A stretch of 32,819 nt of DNA, taken from positions 1-32,819 of the forward strand of contig CAJXOQ010000022.1 of the NCBI GenBank assembly GCA_913057975.1, given 5' to 3'. Every line of letters begins with the position of its first letter. Position 1 is the first letter of the stretch. The notes under the pieces are model-generated. The model was not told the origin of the DNA. It did not search any database and worked only from the letters and a program-made list of their open reading frames with translations. Shown piece after piece: positions 16,557-25,118 of the stretch. This stretch comes from an uncultured Marinobacter sp. Lineage in GTDB: Bacteria > Pseudomonadota > Gammaproteobacteria > Pseudomonadales > Oleiphilaceae. The translations under genes were made by a program, and so were the position numbers.

Positions 16557-16580
16557 TGTTATTGCCTCCACTCGCGTCGG

Positions 16581-18119
16581 TCAGGCCGTCAGGTCGTCCG
16601 GAAAATGTGTCATCACGCTCTGTACCGGGAACGGGGTCATGCCCCCCATTGCACACAGGGAGCCGTCGACCATGGTCTCGCACAGCTCTTCCAGCAGAAC
16701 CAGATTGGCCTCACGGTTCTCACCGGCGCGTATCCGGTCAATCACTTCCACACCACGTACCGATCCAATCCGGCAGGGCGTGCATTTGCCGCAGGACTCC
16801 ACGGTGCAGAACTCCATGGCGAACCGGGCCTGTTCTCCCATGTCCACGGTGTCGTCAAACACCACCACGCCGCCATGGCCGATACCCGCGCCAAGCTGGC
16901 CAAAGGCCTCGTAATCCATGGGCGTGTTCCACTGACTTTCCGGCATATACGCCATCAGCGGGCCGCCCACCTGGACCGCTTTCATGGGGCGGCCCGAGAA
17001 GGTGCCGCCACCGAAATCTTCGAGGATCTCCCGCAAACTGACGCCAAAGGCCAACTCGATCAGGCCGCCCTGACGGATGTTGCCCGCCAGCTGGATCGGC
17101 AGGGTGCCCCGTGACTTACCCATACCGTAGGCCGCATAAGCCTGGCCACCCTGAGCCAGAATGAACGGCACAGCGGCAAACGACAGTACGTTGTTGACCA
17201 CGGTGGGTTGGCCGAACAACCCCTTGATGGCGGGCAGGGGCGGCTTTGCCCGAACCAGGCCACGCTTGCCTTCCAGACTTTCCAGCAGGGAGGTTTCCTC
17301 GCCGCAAATGTAGGCGCCCGCCGCCAGCCGCACTTCCAGATCGAAGGCACGACCGCTGCCCCGGACATCCTGGCCCAGATAGCCTTCGGCTTCGGCACGG
17401 CGGATCGCTTCATTCAGAATGCGGTGCGCCACCGGGTATTCCGAGCGCAGATAGATGAATCCCTGGGTCGCCCCCACCGCCAGCCCGGCAATGGTCATGC
17501 CTTCGATCAGCATGTAGGGGTCGCATTCCATGGCGAGCCGGTCTGCGAAGGTGCCGGAATCGCCCTCATCGGCGTTGCAGACGATGTACTTCTGCTGCTG
17601 CCAGGGCTCATCGTGTACGGTCTGCCACTTGATACCGGTGGGAAAGGCTGCGCCACCACGACCACGCAAACCGGAGGCTTTGACCTCGTCGACAATACCC
17701 TGGGGCTCCAGGCTGAGCGCCGTTTCCAGACCTTCAAAGCCGCCATGGCCCCGGTAATCGGCAATCGACAGTGGATCGGTGATGCCAATACGGGAAAAGG
17801 TCAGGCGTTGCTGGCGTTTCAGGTAGGGAATATCGGCCACTGGGCCAAGGAACAGAGGGTGGCCAGACGCACCATCGAATAGCCCGGCCTCGACAAGCTC
17901 GTGAACGTCATCCGGTTCCACCGGGCCATAGCCGATCCGGCCGCTGGCCGTCTCGACTTCCACCATCGGTTCAAGCCAGAACAGTCCACGGGAACCGTTG
18001 CGGACCAATTCAATAGCCACACCCTGAACTCCGGCATGGTGTTCTATTCGCCTCGCCACGTCGTCCGCCCCCATGGACAGAGCAGTGGTATCACTGGGCA
18101 CGTATATTTTGATTGCCAT
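16581..18119 (-). CDS. fdsB: NAD-dependent formate dehydrogenase beta subunit
   Basis: NuoF-like diaphorase subunit that passes electrons from FdsA to NAD+, 512 residues from ATG 18119 (ATG 18122 is adjacent; GGAG lies upstream). A thioredoxin-like N-terminal part (about 1-120) lacks a cluster motif. The flavin/NAD region shows LRGRGGAAFP (151-160), NADEGDSGTFADR (from 182) and GAYICGEETSLLESLEG (about 268-284). The [4Fe-4S] motif ESCGKCTPCR gives Cys443, 446 and 449, with Cys489 as the fourth ligand. It is separated from fdsA by 24 bases and from fdsG by 16. Confidence 0.96.
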   Translation of the reverse strand: MAIKIYVPSDTTALSMGADDVARRIEHHAGVQGVAIELVRNGSRGLFWLEPMVEVETASGRIGYGPVEPDDVHELVEAGLFDGASGHPLFLGPVADIPYLKRQQRLTFSRIGITDPLSIADYRGHGGFEGLETALSLEPQGIVDEVKASGLRGRGGAAFPTGIKWQTVHDEPWQQQKYIVCNADEGDSGTFADRLAMECDPYMLIEGMTIAGLAVGATQGFIYLRSEYPVAHRILNEAIRRAEAEGYLGQDVRGSGRAFDLEVRLAAGAYICGEETSLLESLEGKRGLVRAKPPLPAIKGLFGQPTVVNNVLSFAAVPFILAQGGQAYAAYGMGKSRGTLPIQLAGNIRQGGLIELAFGVSLREILEDFGGGTFSGRPMKAVQVGGPLMAYMPESQWNTPMDYEAFGQLGAGIGHGGVVVFDDTVDMGEQARFAMEFCTVESCGKCTPCRIGSVRGVEVIDRIRAGENREANLVLLEELCETMVDGSLCAMGGMTPFPVQSVMTHFPDDLTA

Positions 18120-18135
18120 CATCAATGCTCCGTGA

Positions 18136-18666
18136 TTACCGGATGTCCAGCGCGGACGTGGTGAGTTTGTCCGCCAGGCGATCAAACTTCTGCGGCGTCA
18201 TCCGACCGTGGATATCATCATTCACGCGGATGGAGGGGGCACAGGCGCAATTGCCCAGGCAGTAGACGGGCTCGAGGGTAAACTCATTGTCGGCTGAGGT
18301 GCCGTGATACTCCACGCCCAGGCGGGCCTTGATGTGCGCTTCAAGCATACGTCCACCCATGGCCTGACAGGCCTCGGCGCGACACACGTGAATCACCTTG
18401 CTGCCCACCGGATGGGTGCGGAAATGGTGATAGAAACTGATCACACCATGGACTTCGGCACGGGTCTGCTGCATCGCCTCGGCGATGATGGCCACGGCGC
18501 CCTCGGGAATGTAACCGATCCGGTTCTGGACGGCATGCAGGATGGGGAGCAGGGCACCAGGCTTGTGCTTCAGGGCGCCTACTTCGTCCCGGACCATGTC
18601 AGGTGTCCAGTCGCTGGCGTAGGCCATGGCGTCGAGTGGTTGCTGATTCACCTCTGACATATGCAT
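18136..18666 (-). CDS. fdsG: NAD-dependent formate dehydrogenase gamma subunit
   Basis: NuoE-like [2Fe-2S] subunit, 176 residues from ATG 18666. AGGAA lies 5 bases upstream; the ATG at 18660 is an alternative. Cluster ligands are Cys95 and Cys100 (CRAEAC) and Cys136 and Cys140 (CLGNC). The helical N-terminus (LLPILHAVQNRIGYIPEGAV) is typical. First gene of the fds operon, divergent from its regulator. Confidence 0.95.
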   Translation of the reverse strand: MHMSEVNQQPLDAMAYASDWTPDMVRDEVGALKHKPGALLPILHAVQNRIGYIPEGAVAIIAEAMQQTRAEVHGVISFYHHFRTHPVGSKVIHVCRAEACQAMGGRMLEAHIKARLGVEYHGTSADNEFTLEPVYCLGNCACAPSIRVNDDIHGRMTPQKFDRLADKLTTSALDIR

Positions 18667-18685
18667 ACTTGTTCCTATTATTTTT

Positions 18686-18709
18686 TGTTCTGTTACAGTA
18701 CCCGAACAG
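18686..18709. promoter_or_regulatory. Candidate operator between fdsG and the regulator
   Basis: CTGTT (18690-18694) and AACAG (18705-18709) are inverted arms 10 bases apart; the outer TGTTC/GAACA pair (18686-18690, 18704-18708) adds a second, staggered symmetry. It lies 20-40 bases before the fdsG start and about 50 before the regulator, as expected for the target of a divergent autoregulated activator. No binding data. Confidence 0.4.
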
Positions 18710-18759
18710 TGATAGACATACGCTACCACTCCACCCTCGCCGACGGAATATGAATAGGA

Positions 18760-19836
18760 ATGCATAAGAAAAGGCTGTCTATTTCCCCTGCCTGGGTCTT
18801 CCGAACCGATAACGGTGAGCTGTTCGAGCCGGTATTATTCCGCCTGCTCGAATCGATCCGCGACAGCGGCAAGCTGACCGCAGCGGCAGAAGCGGCCGGC
18901 GTGTCTTACCGCCACGCCTGGAACCTGCTCAATCGCAGCTCCGATGTTTTCGGAATGCCACTGGTGATCATGCGCAAGGGGCACGGCACCGAGCTGTCCG
19001 CCCTGGGCGAGAAATTGCTGTGGGCAGATCAGCGGGTCAAAGCCCGGCTCGGGCCTCAGATCGACAGCATGGCATCCGAATTTAACGACCAGATCCAGCA
19101 ACTGCTGGCCGGTGAGCACCCGGTCCTTCGTCTTCACGCCAGCCATGGGTATGCCGTGGCCCTGCTCCCGGAGTTCTCAGACCGCGTTGAAGTCAATCTC
19201 CAATACCGCAACCCCGAAGAGGCACTGACCGCCCTCAATCGCGGCGAATGCGACCTGGCAAGCTTTCACTTTCCCACCTGCCCGGAACGGGCCCGGGAAA
19301 TCATGGCCCATTACCAGCACCAGTTGGCCGGCAAACGATTCCGGCTGATTCGTTTTGTCACCCGGCGCGAAGGCCTGATGATGCGCAAAGACGCCCCGGT
19401 GAAGATCCATAACCTGTCGGAACTGGCCGCTTCCGGGCTCCGATTTATCGGCCGTGACCGCCATTCCGGCACCCGCATTCTGTTCAGCCTTCTGCTCCGG
19501 CAGGCGGGACTTACCGAAGAAAGCATCAACCGCTCGCCTCAGCACGAGTTCACTCACACAGCCGTCGCTGCCTTTGTCGCGTCGGGAATGGCGGATGTAG
19601 GCTTCGGCGTGGAAGCAGCGGCCAGCCAGTTCAACCTTGATTTCGTGGAAATGACCAGCGAGCACTACCTGCTGCTCTGCCATGAAGAGCGGCTGGGGCA
19701 GGACAACCTGTCGCACCTGATTGAGCTGATGCGCTCGCAGGCCTTTATCGATCGAATCGAACACCTTCCCGGCTATGAGCCGGACAGCCCCGGAACCATC
19801 ACGACCTTTGAACAGTTGCTCTCCGGGGCCGACTGA
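18760..19836 (+). CDS. FdsR-like regulator: ModE-type helix-turn-helix plus binding-protein domain
   Basis: 358 residues. The N-terminal winged helix (about 15-85) matches ModE/LysR-type domains: LLESIRDSGKLTAAAEAAGVSYRHAWNLLNR contains the recognition helix. The C-terminal part (about 120-345) is a periplasmic-binding-protein fold domain with RFVTRREGLMMRKDAP and FIGRDRHSGTRILFSLLL. This domain pair occurs in regulators next to fds operons (FdsR), and in proteins sensing molybdate or formate-related ligands. It is divergent from fdsG across 93 bases, so it most likely controls formate dehydrogenase in response to formate or molybdate; the ligand is inferred. AATAGGA lies directly before the ATG, closer than usual. 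Confidence 0.85.
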   Translation: MHKKRLSISPAWVFRTDNGELFEPVLFRLLESIRDSGKLTAAAEAAGVSYRHAWNLLNRSSDVFGMPLVIMRKGHGTELSALGEKLLWADQRVKARLGPQIDSMASEFNDQIQQLLAGEHPVLRLHASHGYAVALLPEFSDRVEVNLQYRNPEEALTALNRGECDLASFHFPTCPERAREIMAHYQHQLAGKRFRLIRFVTRREGLMMRKDAPVKIHNLSELAASGLRFIGRDRHSGTRILFSLLLRQAGLTEESINRSPQHEFTHTAVAAFVASGMADVGFGVEAAASQFNLDFVEMTSEHYLLLCHEERLGQDNLSHLIELMRSQAFIDRIEHLPGYEPDSPGTITTFEQLLSGAD

Positions 19837-19853
19837 CAGGGGTGGGCTCAGTC
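19831..19853. terminator. Inverted repeat at convergent gene ends
   Basis: GACTGA (19831-19836, containing the regulator stop) and TCAGTC (19848-19853, containing the PEBP-gene stop) are perfect inverted arms with an 11-base loop. The hairpin sits on both stop codons. No T-run, so any termination is weak. Confidence 0.35.
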
Positions 19854-20477
19854 CTGACGTAGATCCGGGTTCAGCGTGTAGGTCCCAGTCACCCGGGCGC
19901 TGGCCAGAACGTGACCCGCCATCGCTTCACGAACTGCGGCACCATCAAACTCACCATCCAGCCCCAGCGTTTCAACATCCAGAGCATGCACCTCGTAATG
20001 GTAATGATGGAGGATTTCATCGTTCCACGGTGGACAAGGACCGTCATGACCGGCATAGGTTCCCGCCATGTCGGGATTGCCAGCCAGGAACTGCGTGTAG
20101 TTGTTCACACCCCGGATCCCGATCGGCCCCGGGCCGGGCTCCTTGCCCTTGGGGATCACCCCGTCGCTGTCCTCGCCCTCAGGAATACGTGACACGGAGG
20201 CCGGCACGTCCACCAGCAGCCAGTGGAAGAAATCCACCCGCGGAATGTCCTTCGACACAGTCTTGCCTTCCTGATTGACGTCGTCCGCCACGCTGGGCAC
20301 GTCCGGGTCAAACATCATCACCACGAAACTCTTGGTGCCCTCAGGCGCATCCTCCCAGACCAGTTCCGGGTTGCGGTTGGGCCCAAAGCTCATATGGTCC
20401 TGTTCACTGTAGACGCCGAATGCGAATTTTTCCGGCACCGGTTGGCCTTCTTCAATACCTCGAACCTTGATTTTCAC
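19848..20477 (-). CDS. YbhB/YbcL family PEBP-like protein
   Basis: Phosphatidylethanolamine-binding-protein (Raf kinase inhibitor-like) family, 209 residues, cytosolic. Family motifs are PELVWEDAP, FVVMMFDPDVP (the ligand-pocket Asp-Pro-Asp), FFHWLLVDVP, and GHDGPCPPWNDEILHHYHYEVHALD (GPxPP and HHYxxxxxALD). It is longer than E. coli YbhB (158), with inserts after DVP and after the GVNNYTQF segment. Function in bacteria is unclear. Ribosome site AGGAGAG lies upstream of ATG 20477. It stands alone on its strand. Confidence 0.9.
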   Translation of the reverse strand: MKIKVRGIEEGQPVPEKFAFGVYSEQDHMSFGPNRNPELVWEDAPEGTKSFVVMMFDPDVPSVADDVNQEGKTVSKDIPRVDFFHWLLVDVPASVSRIPEGEDSDGVIPKGKEPGPGPIGIRGVNNYTQFLAGNPDMAGTYAGHDGPCPPWNDEILHHYHYEVHALDVETLGLDGEFDGAAVREAMAGHVLASARVTGTYTLNPDLRQD

Positions 20478-20642
20478 AGTCCTGCTCTCCTGTACCCTTG
20501 ATGGTTTTGCTTACCTGATAGCACGGTTTTAACAGTGGCGTTGTGGGTCTGTCCAGATCCATACCGTACCCAAGTCCAATTCTTGGCTGGCTTCTGGCGT
20601 GTTACGGTTGTCCAAGATTCGCTATGAAACCAGAGGAAAACC

Positions 20643-21173
20643 ATGAGCCACGACAAGCCAACCAGGCCCCAGAATCCCGACAACCAGCAGGACGAAGACG
20701 CCATTGCTTTCGCCCAGGGGTTGTTCGAACTGGCCCGGAATGGCGGTGCCGGCCCCCTCAGCGTGATGCTCAACGCCGGCGTTCCCGTGGACATCCGCAC
20801 CAACACCGGAGACAGCCTGCTGATGCTCGCCTGCAGCAACGACCACAAAGACACCGCGCGATTGCTGCTGGAGCAGGGTGCCGACCCCAACCTGGCCAAC
20901 GACCAGCTACAAACACCACTGGCCAGCGCGGTGTATCAGGGCAATACCGACATTGTAGACCTGCTGCTGGCCTCCGGTGCCGACGTCGATCATCGTCCGG
21001 CAGGCGCCAAAACACCGCTGATGGTAGCCGCCATGTTCAATCGGGTGGGTATGATTGAGCGTTTACTTGAAGCGGGGGCGGACAAGTTGCTTAAAGATGA
21101 GGATGGGCAATCGGCAGAGGATCTGGCCCGGACCATGGAAGCGAACGAGGCTATCGGGGCGTTGTCGTCGTAG
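20643..21173 (+). CDS. Ankyrin-repeat protein
   Basis: 176 residues, no signal peptide, with GAGGAAAA before ATG 20643. Three to four ankyrin repeats run from about residue 53, with consensus parts TGDSLLMLACSNDHKDTARLLLEQGADPN, TPLASAVYQGNTDIVDLLLASGADVD and TPLMVAAMFNRVGMIERLLEAGADK. A short acidic/polar N-terminus (about 1-25) precedes. It probably mediates protein-protein contact; no partner can be named. Its last 23 bases overlap the end of the convergent RlmA-like gene. Confidence 0.9.
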   Translation: MSHDKPTRPQNPDNQQDEDAIAFAQGLFELARNGGAGPLSVMLNAGVPVDIRTNTGDSLLMLACSNDHKDTARLLLEQGADPNLANDQLQTPLASAVYQGNTDIVDLLLASGADVDHRPAGAKTPLMVAAMFNRVGMIERLLEAGADKLLKDEDGQSAEDLARTMEANEAIGALSS

Positions 21174-22017
21174 CGGCAGAATCACGAACAAAACGCCTCA
21201 GCGTGACTTCCATCGTCACCGTCAAGGTTTCAAGTGTCTCGGCACGAGCCCGCCCCTCCGCCGGCGCCCGGTAAAAATGCGGCGTCATCGCCAGCAGGTC
21301 GGCAATAGCGTCCTGGCTTTTCAGGGTCAGTGAATAGCGAAGTGTCTCCGTGCCCAGACTCGAAAATCCGTCCGGCGCGTCGATGGCCGACGGTTTTTCC
21401 GGTTTGAGCGACGGATAGATAATCTCCCGCAGTTCCCGCAGATGGTCAGGACCAGCGTCGGCCTGGATCAATATGCCGCCGGGTTTGAGCACACGGGCAA
21501 ACTCACTGTAGACGGGAAAGCCGAACAGGCAGAGTACGCAACCCAGGGTGCCGCTCAACACCGGCAGGTTGGCGTTACTGCCGACCAGCCAACGGGGGCG
21601 CTTATCCTGCTTCGCCGCAGCCAGGGTCGCCCACTTGGAGATATCCACCCCCACCAGCGCGAGGGCCATGTCCATGTTCGATGCTGCCAGTTGTCGGAGG
21701 TAATAGCCTTCACCACACCCAGCGTCCAGGCAGGCCAGTGGTTTGGTATTGGCGGTGCTGGTCGTCACCGCTTGGCCGACGGCCTCTGCAATGGGCTGAT
21801 AGAAACCCGCATTCAGAAAGCGCCGGCGCGCCGCCACCATGTCCTTGCTATCACCCGGATCGAGCGAGCGCTTGTTCTGGACCGGCAGCAGGTGCAGATA
21901 GCCCTGGCGGGCAACATCAAAACTGTGGCCGGCCGGGCAACGCCAGCAGGTATCGGCCTGGCTCAGGGGCTCACCGTCCAGCGGGCAGGCCAGGGCGTTG
22001 AAGGCATCCATAGTCAT
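21151..22017 (-). CDS. rlmA: RlmA-like 23S rRNA guanine-N1 methyltransferase
   Basis: About 288 residues from ATG 22017 (GGAGG lies 10 bases upstream; ATG 22011 is an alternative). The N-terminal segment through YLHLLPVQNKRSLDPGDSKDMVAARRRFLNAGFYQPI is very characteristic of RlmA, which methylates G745 of 23S rRNA in E. coli. The SAM-binding motif is CLDAGCGEGYYLRQL. In E. coli RlmA the zinc finger is CPLC...CPQRH; here it reads CPLD (Cys11, Asp14) and CWRCPAGH (Cys24, Cys27, His31), so one zinc ligand is replaced, perhaps by Cys24. Close relatives TlrB/RlmA-II target neighbouring G748; context favours the G745 type. Confidence 0.88.
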   Translation of the reverse strand: MTMDAFNALACPLDGEPLSQADTCWRCPAGHSFDVARQGYLHLLPVQNKRSLDPGDSKDMVAARRRFLNAGFYQPIAEAVGQAVTTSTANTKPLACLDAGCGEGYYLRQLAASNMDMALALVGVDISKWATLAAAKQDKRPRWLVGSNANLPVLSGTLGCVLCLFGFPVYSEFARVLKPGGILIQADAGPDHLRELREIIYPSLKPEKPSAIDAPDGFSSLGTETLRYSLTLKSQDAIADLLAMTPHFYRAPAEGRARAETLETLTVTMEVTLRRFVRDSAATTTTPR

Positions 22018-22109
22018 GAGTCCGCAGCCTCCGACCCTGATGCGTGGCTTGAGAAGCGGCGGATAAATGCCCAGAATAACGGCGCAGCGATCAGACAAGG
22101 GACGCCACC

Positions 22110-22847
22110 GTGAAGGGCGAGATTATCCATTACACCCGGGACGCACTCGGTGGCATTCTCGTGGTCGACTATCGCAAACATCGGGTGATGACCTTTGATT
22201 CGGTGTTTGAGCAAAGCAAGATAGATCGCCGCAAGCCCCATCTTCCCGTTCATGAGTACAGCCGCGCCATGCTGTTGCCTGTTGCCTTTGCGCAGCCCGC
22301 ACACGCCACGGTTCTTGGCCTCGGCGGCGGCGTGATGGCCAGTGCGCTGTTGCACCTCCTGCCTGACTGCCAGGTACACGCGGTGGAACTGCGGCCCCGG
22401 GTGCTGGAGGTGGCCCGCGAATACTTCAACCTGCCGCATTCCGCCAACCTGACGATGACCATCGGCGATGCCAGGGACGCTCTCGGCAAAGCGCCGGACG
22501 GTAGCAGCGACCTCATCCTGGCCGACATGTACAACTCCGACCGCATGAGCCCGGCCCAGGCTCAGCGGCAGTTTATCAGACAATGCAGCCGGGTACTCGG
22601 CGATAGCGGCTGGCTTGCCATCAACTACCACCGCACACCGGACATCAATGGCCCGTTGTTCCACCAGCTTCGCGCAGGGTTTGCAGTCCTCCTGCTGTTC
22701 AAGAGTAAAACCAACAACACGGTGATCTTCGCCAGCAAACGTCCCTTTGACGCCCTGCATACCAAAGACCCCACCCTGGTGGATCTGGAGAACCGGCTGC
22801 CCATCGACTGGCGGCGTTTGATGGGGCGGGTGATTCGCCTGAACTGA
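22110..22847 (+). CDS. Spermidine-synthase-like methyltransferase-fold protein
   Basis: 245 residues from GTG 22110, with AAGGGA upstream. A small N-terminal beta domain (DALGGILVVDYRKHRVMTFDSVFEQSKI) leads to a Rossmann domain with TVLGLGGGVMASALLHLLPDCQVHAVELRP (binding of SAM or decarboxylated SAM), then TMTIGDARDAL and DLILADMYN. This is the SpeE fold, but it is shorter than the usual about 290 residues and lacks an adjacent speD. Polyamine synthesis is therefore doubtful; substrate unknown. It lies 92 bases from the divergent RlmA start. Confidence 0.8.
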   Translation: MKGEIIHYTRDALGGILVVDYRKHRVMTFDSVFEQSKIDRRKPHLPVHEYSRAMLLPVAFAQPAHATVLGLGGGVMASALLHLLPDCQVHAVELRPRVLEVAREYFNLPHSANLTMTIGDARDALGKAPDGSSDLILADMYNSDRMSPAQAQRQFIRQCSRVLGDSGWLAINYHRTPDINGPLFHQLRAGFAVLLLFKSKTNNTVIFASKRPFDALHTKDPTLVDLENRLPIDWRRLMGRVIRLN

Positions 22848-22984
22848 GCGACATCCGCGTTTCTCCTCATCCCCGACTTCTCCTCACAAAGTAGCACCTG
22901 CCCGGCCCGGAGGTCGCATTGTGCCCGCATGGCAAATCTCTAGCATGGATCTGACCAACAACAATAAATCGATGGAGAGACACC

Positions 22985-25087
22985 ATGCCCCTGCGGCTGT
23001 TGCTGCTGTTGGTCCTAGCCTGTTTCCCTCTGGCGACGTATGGCACTCTGGATGATGAAAAGCATGCGTTAATCCAGGAACTGTTCCCCAAGGCCACGGA
23101 CATTCGTGATCGGTTGCCGGACTACCCGGTGTATCCGGTGTATCAGCTTCAGGAGCTGATAGGCTACGCCTACGAATCCCGCGATATTAGCCCGCTCCAG
23201 GGCTTTGCCGGGAAGCCTGTCAATATGCTGATCGGGCTCGACAGTCGCGGCCGCTTTACCAGCCTTCGTATTCTCAACCATCACGAACCGGTTTTTCTCC
23301 ATGGGCTGGGCGAGGAGCCTCTGTTCGAGTTCATTGATCAGTACGAGGGCCGCTCACTCACCGAACAGATCATTATCGATACGTCGGGCTCTCGTAGCGG
23401 CAAAAACCCGGATGGCAACGTGGTGCATTTCGATGGAGTGAGCAAAGCCACCGTGTCGGTACTGATTATTAACGACACCGTTCTCTCGTCAGCTCTCAAG
23501 GTGGCGCGGAAAAAACTGGAGGGGTTTACCCAGGCACCTGCTACCCGGGCGAAAACCGATCTCTATCAGCCACTGTCCTGGGCACAACTGGTTGATCGGG
23601 GGTACATCGGCCATTGGCGGATCAATCCAGCGGCGATTGAAGAAAAACTGGGCTCTCCCCTGGTGGATTATCCCGATGCACCGCAACCAGGCCCCGGCGA
23701 GCCATTCACCGAGCTGTTTTTCGGCTACATCAACGCGCCGATGGTCGGCCGCAATCTGCTGGGTGATGAGGGCTTCGAGCGGCTGATAGAAAGAACGGGA
23801 CCGGACGCCCAGATACTGGCCGTCATGTCCCGCGGCCTCTACCCGCACCTGCCCGATGACTTTACGCCCGGGAGCTCTCCCGAACGCCTGGGGCTGCAGC
23901 AAAACAACCTGTCGCTGGACACTCGTGACATCAACGTATTCGACCAGAACATCCACCTCAACGCCAACGGCATGCCAGATATGGCCAAGGCAACCCTGTT
24001 CCGGGTCGGCGGCAACGCAGGGTTCAATCCCGGAGCCAAATCCACCTTGAAGCTGAGCGTTACACTTCGAAAAAACCACCTTGTAGCTGACCGTACGGAG
24101 CTCGACATTCCAGTGGTTTTTGCCGAAGACCTGTTCGAAACCGTCGAGGTTGCTCCAAGGCCAGAAGACAGTCGTCAGCCTGTATGGATCGGGCTTTGGC
24201 AGGAACGCTGGCTAACGATTTCCATATTGGTCCTGAGCCTGACGGTTCTGACGGTGTTTTTTGCCCGCCAACGCACCCTGAGCCGATATCCGAAACTGGT
24301 GCACCGCTTCCGCTGGGGCTTCCTGTTCTTTACCCTGTTTTTCATTGGCTTCTATGCTCAGGGCCAGTTGTCCGTGGTGAATATTTATACCCTGTTCCTG
24401 GCAATCTGGGATGGCTTCTCCCTGAACGTGTTCCTGCTGGACCCGGTGTTGTTTATTCTGTGGACCTACACCTTCATCAGTCTGTTTGTCTGGGGCCGCG
24501 GGCTGTTCTGTGGCTGGCTATGTCCCTTTGGTGCACTGCAGGAGATGGCTGCCTGGCTGGGTGATAAATTGAAGTTCCGCCAGGTGAAGGTGCCTGAGAC
24601 ATGGCATCGTCGGCTGATTCTACTGAAATACCCGATACTTTTGGTGCTGGTGGGAACGGCTTTCTATTCACTGGAGCTGGCAGAGAAGCTGGTGGAAGTG
24701 GAACCGTTCAAAACCGGCATAACTCTGTTCTTCGTCCGCTATTGGCCGTTCGTGGCCTATGCCGTTGGCCTGCTGGTGGTGGGAATGTTCATCCACAAAT
24801 TCTACTGTCGCTACCTATGTCCGCTGGGGGCCGGACTGGCGGTTCTTGGCAAACTGCGTCTGTTCAGTTGGCTGGACCGGGTGGAACTTTGCGGCAAGCC
24901 CTGCCAACACTGCAAAAACAGTTGCGGTATCAATGCGATCCAAAAAGATGGCCGGATTGACTACAACGAATGCATCCAGTGCCTGGAGTGCGTGGTGATT
25001 CTGAAAGACGAGAGCCAATGCGTGGACAAGGTACTGGACAGAAAACGCCAGCGGCAGGCACAGATACTGGCTACAGATGCGGGCTGA
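22985..25087 (+). CDS. nosR: NosR/NirI family flavin and iron-sulfur membrane protein, orphan
   Basis: 700 residues with full NosR architecture. Signal peptide, then a periplasmic FMN-binding domain with DGVSKATVSV; Thr156 is the expected site of covalent FMN attachment by ApbE. Membrane helices follow from about 410 to 600. There are two CxxxCP motifs on the cytoplasmic side (CGWLCP 509-514, CRYLCP 608-613) and a C-terminal double [4Fe-4S] region: Cys636, 640, 643, 647 and Cys663, 666, 669, 679. NosR feeds electrons to N2O reductase NosZ and is needed for nos expression. Here there is no nosZ, nosD, nosF, nosY or nosL on either side. GGAGAG precedes ATG 22985. The role may be nos support in trans or another periplasmic reductase. 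Confidence 0.88.
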   Translation: MPLRLLLLLVLACFPLATYGTLDDEKHALIQELFPKATDIRDRLPDYPVYPVYQLQELIGYAYESRDISPLQGFAGKPVNMLIGLDSRGRFTSLRILNHHEPVFLHGLGEEPLFEFIDQYEGRSLTEQIIIDTSGSRSGKNPDGNVVHFDGVSKATVSVLIINDTVLSSALKVARKKLEGFTQAPATRAKTDLYQPLSWAQLVDRGYIGHWRINPAAIEEKLGSPLVDYPDAPQPGPGEPFTELFFGYINAPMVGRNLLGDEGFERLIERTGPDAQILAVMSRGLYPHLPDDFTPGSSPERLGLQQNNLSLDTRDINVFDQNIHLNANGMPDMAKATLFRVGGNAGFNPGAKSTLKLSVTLRKNHLVADRTELDIPVVFAEDLFETVEVAPRPEDSRQPVWIGLWQERWLTISILVLSLTVLTVFFARQRTLSRYPKLVHRFRWGFLFFTLFFIGFYAQGQLSVVNIYTLFLAIWDGFSLNVFLLDPVLFILWTYTFISLFVWGRGLFCGWLCPFGALQEMAAWLGDKLKFRQVKVPETWHRRLILLKYPILLVLVGTAFYSLELAEKLVEVEPFKTGITLFFVRYWPFVAYAVGLLVVGMFIHKFYCRYLCPLGAGLAVLGKLRLFSWLDRVELCGKPCQHCKNSCGINAIQKDGRIDYNECIQCLECVVILKDESQCVDKVLDRKRQRQAQILATDAG

Positions 25088-25118
25088 GCCGCACCCGTAG
25101 CATCAAGCACAGATTTCG

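Noticed and set aside
22848..25118. Denitrification (nos) gene cluster
   Set aside because: Only nosR is present; no nosZ, nosD, nosF, nosY or nosL is seen on either side.
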